Shown here: positions 6,137 through 8,745 of the stretch, one piece after another | Numbering within the stretch: the stretch's first letter is position 1 | How the letters are laid out: each line of letters begins with the position of its first letter | Assembly: GCA_038224615.1 (NCBI GenBank) | Contig: JBBRFH010000146.1 | Location: 1 to 8,745 of the forward strand | DNA length: 8,745 bases | Direction: 5' to 3' | From: JBBRFH01 sp038224615 | Lineage (GTDB): Bacteria; Planctomycetota; Phycisphaerae; Tepidisphaerales; Tepidisphaeraceae | Notes under the pieces: generated by a model | Database searches by the model: none | The model's input: only the letters and a program-made list of their open reading frames with translations | What the model was told of the DNA's origin: nothing | Translations under genes and position numbers: made by a program

Positions 6137-8401
6137 TCAGTGTTCTTCCAAGGACTTGATCGTGCTGTCCTCGGGCAGCGGCAGTTTGCCGTCCTGGTGG
6201 GCGCGGTGTTCGCCGGCGGTCCAGAGGTTGCGCGGGGGGACGGCACCCCACGTCGGGCGGTTCATGCCCTCGTAGCGATCGAAGACCACCGGCGGCTGCG
6301 CCAGACGTGTGGCGTCGGCGTCGAAGCGGGCGTCCATCGGAGTGTCCGTCGTGATCGGGGTGAGTTGGAAATCGAACCGGTGCGTCCCCTGATCGGCAAA
6401 CACGTCCGGGCCGACCGCGTGCTTGGTCGGCCCGCTGCCGTTGGCCATGAGTGAGCCGCGGACCAGCGACCATGTCCACCGGGTGCCGTCCAGACTGGCA
6501 CTGTTGACGTGCTGGGTGACGACCGCAAGCCCCGGCCCGCCGAGCGTGTGGGCCCATCCATGGAGAGGCCATTCGACCGGCGCGGCGGCGCGGGTCACCG
6601 CACCGCCGGGCTGCCCGCAGCGCCATCGCGCCGGCGCGGCGCGCAGGTCGATGGGCATCTGCAGGATGCGGAATCGCTCGGCGAACGTCACGTCGACGCG
6701 CAGGTCAATCCGCGGACGGTCGTGATGCAGCGTCAGCGTCCAGCGCAGTGAGGAACGCCCGAGGTATACATCGGTGAAGACGCGGGCGCGGAGCGGGCCG
6801 GTTTCCTCGACCGTCCATGTGCAGCCGTTGAGGGTGTCGGTGACGGGACCGTCGAACTGGGTGATACTGAAGCCCCAGGTGTCGGCGTTGTCCTCGCGCA
6901 GGTGCAGCGTGATCCCGGTGTTGAGCAGGTCGTGGCCGCCACCGCGGATCTGCGCGATACCGCGATCGTTGAGTTCGATCGCGACGTGATCGTTCGCGAT
7001 GCGCGTCGGCGTGGCCGACAGGTTGCCGTCGACCTTCGGCAGTTCGGCCGGTGGCGCATCGTCGCGCAGGAGGATGACGCCTGCGGCGCCGGCGCCGACG
7101 TGGGCGGGGAAGACGATGTTATGGGTCGGCATCGCGAGGTTCTGCGCCCGCACATGCTGGTAGGGAATGGGCTTGCCGTCGGCCGTCGAGAGCCAGCGGT
7201 TGCCCCACTTGTGAACGAAATCGACGAACGGCTCGTGTTCGATGAAATCGTCGAACGGCAGGGTTCCGGGATTCATCAGCGCGATCTGCTGTTGGTTGAC
7301 CGGCGGGAGATGCCGGCGCGCCCAGCGGCGCGTGACCTCGAGCATGATCTCCTCGGCGTTAATCCGCGCGCGGCCCTGCATGGCGCGGACGCTCTCCCAT
7401 GCGGCGTTGATGCTCGTGCCGGCGAGGATGTCGTGAAACTGCGTGAACAGCAGGTCCTCCCACGCGCTGTCGAGCTTCTGCGTTTGTCCGGCGTGGTCGG
7501 CGGGATCGCCCCACTGCTGGATCGCCGCTTCGGTCTGCATCAGCAGGTGTTCGCCGTAGCGCTGCGGGCGCTTGATGTCCTGCATCACGACGTAGCAGCC
7601 GGGGAAGGTGCGCTGCAGCTCGAAGTCGACGATGGGCAGCTTCTCGCGCCGGGGATTCACCAACTGAAAAAAACGCTGCGGCGTACTGAACTGCAGTTCG
7701 GCACCCTGAAAGGCGTGGCGGTTGTTGAGAATGTACTCGATGTTGCCCTTGGTCGGCCCGCCGCCGTGGTTGCCGACGCCGTAGAAGCACATGACGTGTC
7801 CGATGGCCTCATCGGCGGCCTCGATCGAGAGCATGACCTGGCCGTAGAGGTCGTCGGCGCGGGTGGTATAGGCCGCGGGGATACGGAAGCCGAGCACCTC
7901 GCCCCCGCCTGGTCCGCGCCAACGGAAGGTAGCGCCGGGCACCGGTGTCTGCTGCTGACTCGGGCGGTGGAAGACGTAGCCGAGATAGTGCTCGCGCGCC
8001 AGGATGTCCGGCAAGGTCGCGGCGTGGCCGAAGCTATCGACGTTGTATCCGACGTCGGGGGTGACGCCGAACTTCTCCTTGAAGTAGCGCCGCCCGTGCA
8101 GGATCTGTCGACGAAAGCCTTCGCCGGTGGGCAGGTTGCAATCGGGCTGGATCCACTGCCCCCCGGTGATGTGCCATTGGCCTCCGGCGACGTGCTGCTT
8201 CACTCGCTCGAACATCGCCGGGTTGAGCAGTTCGATCTGGCGATAGAGCCACGCCTCGCCACGCGTAAAGATGAAGTCGGGGTACTCGTCGCAACGATCG
8301 AGCGCGCTGCCGAAGGTGGCGATCGCCTCGTCAACGCCCTGCTGCCATCGCCAGAGCCAGACGGGATCGAGGTGGGCGTTGCCGATCATGTGAACAATCA
8401 T
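6137..8401 (-). CDS. Glycoside hydrolase family 38 alpha-mannosidase
   Basis: This 754-residue protein has the GH38 layout: an N-terminal catalytic barrel (about 1-270), a helical middle domain (about 280-365) and C-terminal beta-domains. It hydrolyses terminal alpha-mannosides with retention, using zinc. Visible residues are NAHLDPVW (His10 and Asp12, zinc), NVDSFGH (Asp122, nucleophile and zinc ligand) and QFHDILAGTS (His323, zinc). GVGNHGGGPT (208-217) is also a family signature. There is no signal peptide or membrane segment, so it is probably cytoplasmic and acts on imported mannosides. I chose ATG 8401 because homology begins at HMIGNAHLDP; ATG 8389 is possible, and the open frame to 8527 is not protein-like. 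No ribosome binding site is seen. It is divergent from a methyltransferase remnant. Confidence 0.92.
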   Translation of the reverse strand: MIVHMIGNAHLDPVWLWRWQQGVDEAIATFGSALDRCDEYPDFIFTRGEAWLYRQIELLNPAMFERVKQHVAGGQWHITGGQWIQPDCNLPTGEGFRRQILHGRRYFKEKFGVTPDVGYNVDSFGHAATLPDILAREHYLGYVFHRPSQQQTPVPGATFRWRGPGGGEVLGFRIPAAYTTRADDLYGQVMLSIEAADEAIGHVMCFYGVGNHGGGPTKGNIEYILNNRHAFQGAELQFSTPQRFFQLVNPRREKLPIVDFELQRTFPGCYVVMQDIKRPQRYGEHLLMQTEAAIQQWGDPADHAGQTQKLDSAWEDLLFTQFHDILAGTSINAAWESVRAMQGRARINAEEIMLEVTRRWARRHLPPVNQQQIALMNPGTLPFDDFIEHEPFVDFVHKWGNRWLSTADGKPIPYQHVRAQNLAMPTHNIVFPAHVGAGAAGVILLRDDAPPAELPKVDGNLSATPTRIANDHVAIELNDRGIAQIRGGGHDLLNTGITLHLREDNADTWGFSITQFDGPVTDTLNGCTWTVEETGPLRARVFTDVYLGRSSLRWTLTLHHDRPRIDLRVDVTFAERFRILQMPIDLRAAPARWRCGQPGGAVTRAAAPVEWPLHGWAHTLGGPGLAVVTQHVNSASLDGTRWTWSLVRGSLMANGSGPTKHAVGPDVFADQGTHRFDFQLTPITTDTPMDARFDADATRLAQPPVVFDRYEGMNRPTWGAVPPRNLWTAGEHRAHQDGKLPLPEDSTIKSLEEH

Positions 8402-8411
8402 GGTTCGGGGG

Positions 8412-8439
8412 ATACTAGCAGAAGCGTCGCGATTGTCTG
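8412..8439 (-). promoter_or_regulatory. Candidate promoter giving a near-leaderless mannosidase mRNA
   Basis: On the minus strand an extended -10-like TGCTAGTAT (hexamer TAGTAT at 8412-8417) ends 10 bases before the mannosidase ATG. A weak -35 candidate CAGACA (8434-8439) lies 16 bp further upstream. Transcription would begin only 3-5 bases before the ATG, which fits the missing ribosome binding site. Based on sequence likeness only. Confidence 0.28.
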
Positions 8440-8483
8440 CCGCACCGCGTGTGCTGCGGCGCGTCCCCAACAAACACCGCCGC

Positions 8484-8745
8484 CCGCAGCGGGATGAGAT
8501 CGGGGAACACGGCGGGCTCAAGCTCATCTACATCGACCCGCCCCTTCGACGTCGGGGCCGACTTCTCGATGGACATCGAAGTGGGAGACGGCGGCGACAC
8601 GTTCCACAAACGCCCCAACATCCTCGAAGAAATCGCCTACCGCGACACCTGGGGCAAAGGGGCCGACTCGTTCATCTCCATGATCTACGAACGCCTCATC
8701 CTCATGCGCGACCTCCTCGCGGAGGATGGGAGTATCTATGTGCAT
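8484..8745 (+). pseudogene. DNA methyltransferase (N6_N4_Mtase / type III Mod-like), 5'-truncated and frameshifted, runs off window
   Basis: Reading plus, one frame gives RDEIGEHGGLKLIYIDPP (from about 8490 to 8543); the next codons fit only after skipping one C in the CCCC run at 8541-8544, giving FDVGADFSMDIEVGDGG, then NILEEIAYRDTWGKGADSF, MIYERLILMRDLLAEDGS and IYVH to the window edge. Together this is the catalytic DPPF motif region of a site-specific adenine/cytosine-N4 DNA methyltransferase, where DPPF follows LIYI and the block ending DGSIYVH is typical. The normal N-terminus with its target and WGDN/AdoMet-side region is missing: only about 83 bp separate the homology from the divergent mannosidase start. 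The single-base shift could be a sequencing error, but the 5' loss cannot. The rest lies beyond the window. Confidence 0.72.

Noticed and set aside
5674..6246. 190-codon minus-strand frame containing ILRYSEGS and SFGVPQDD
   Set aside because: The recognisable peptide is only the translation of the inverted-repeat element at 5871-5959; the rest has no match.
6902..8497. 531-codon open frame on the plus strand across the mannosidase gene
   Set aside because: It is antisense to a gene with clear GH38 motifs; its composition is what a GC-rich gene gives in an opposite frame, and no motif is seen.

Overview
The window looks like a high-GC bacterial chromosome segment, most likely from the Planctomycetota (Phycisphaerae-like). 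Grounds, by recognition and not by database search: an ECF sigma factor with a long membrane-anchored C-terminal extension, a DUF2293 protein, the N-terminal block of a planctomycete-type tyrosine recombinase, weak or absent Shine-Dalgarno signals at several starts, and small palindromic intergenic repeats.

Layout. All six intact protein genes lie on the minus strand: a Nif3-like metal protein (90-893), a DUF2293 protein (1546-2253), two adjacent but clearly different QueC-type preQ0 synthases (2321-3055 and 3090-3791), an ECF sigma factor (4583-5665) and a GH38 alpha-mannosidase (6137-8401). The plus strand carries one tRNA-Gly(CCC) (4043-4114) and two broken genes. The genes transcribed in order queC paralogue, queC, DUF2293 are separated by 34 and 67 bp and could form one operon. 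Everything else appears to be single genes separated by decayed DNA.

Broken genes are the most distinctive feature. Four remnants can be read: the N-terminus of a GH130 mannoside phosphorylase/glycosidase (953-1126, minus), cut at a palindromic repeat; the N-terminus of a tyrosine recombinase just after the tRNA (4233-4391, plus); a 42-codon N-terminal stub resembling a TIM-barrel glycoside hydrolase (4465-4593, minus), overlapping the end of the sigma factor gene; and a DNA methyltransferase lacking its N-terminus and frameshifted at its catalytic DPPF motif (8484-8745, plus, running off the window).

Repeats. Two copies of one inverted-repeat element (1416-1521 and 5871-5959) have arms that differ between copies but stay complementary within each copy. 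A separate pair of short palindromes (904-960) sits between the GH130 remnant and the Nif3 gene.

Functionally, the two QueC proteins point to 7-deazaguanine synthesis (queuosine precursor, possibly a second use). GH38 with the GH130 and other hydrolase remnants points to mannoside metabolism. The tRNA plus recombinase remnant and the methyltransferase remnant point to past mobile-element insertion. I see no complete new defence or metabolic system. The tandem divergent QueC pair and the remnant cluster are the items most worth following.
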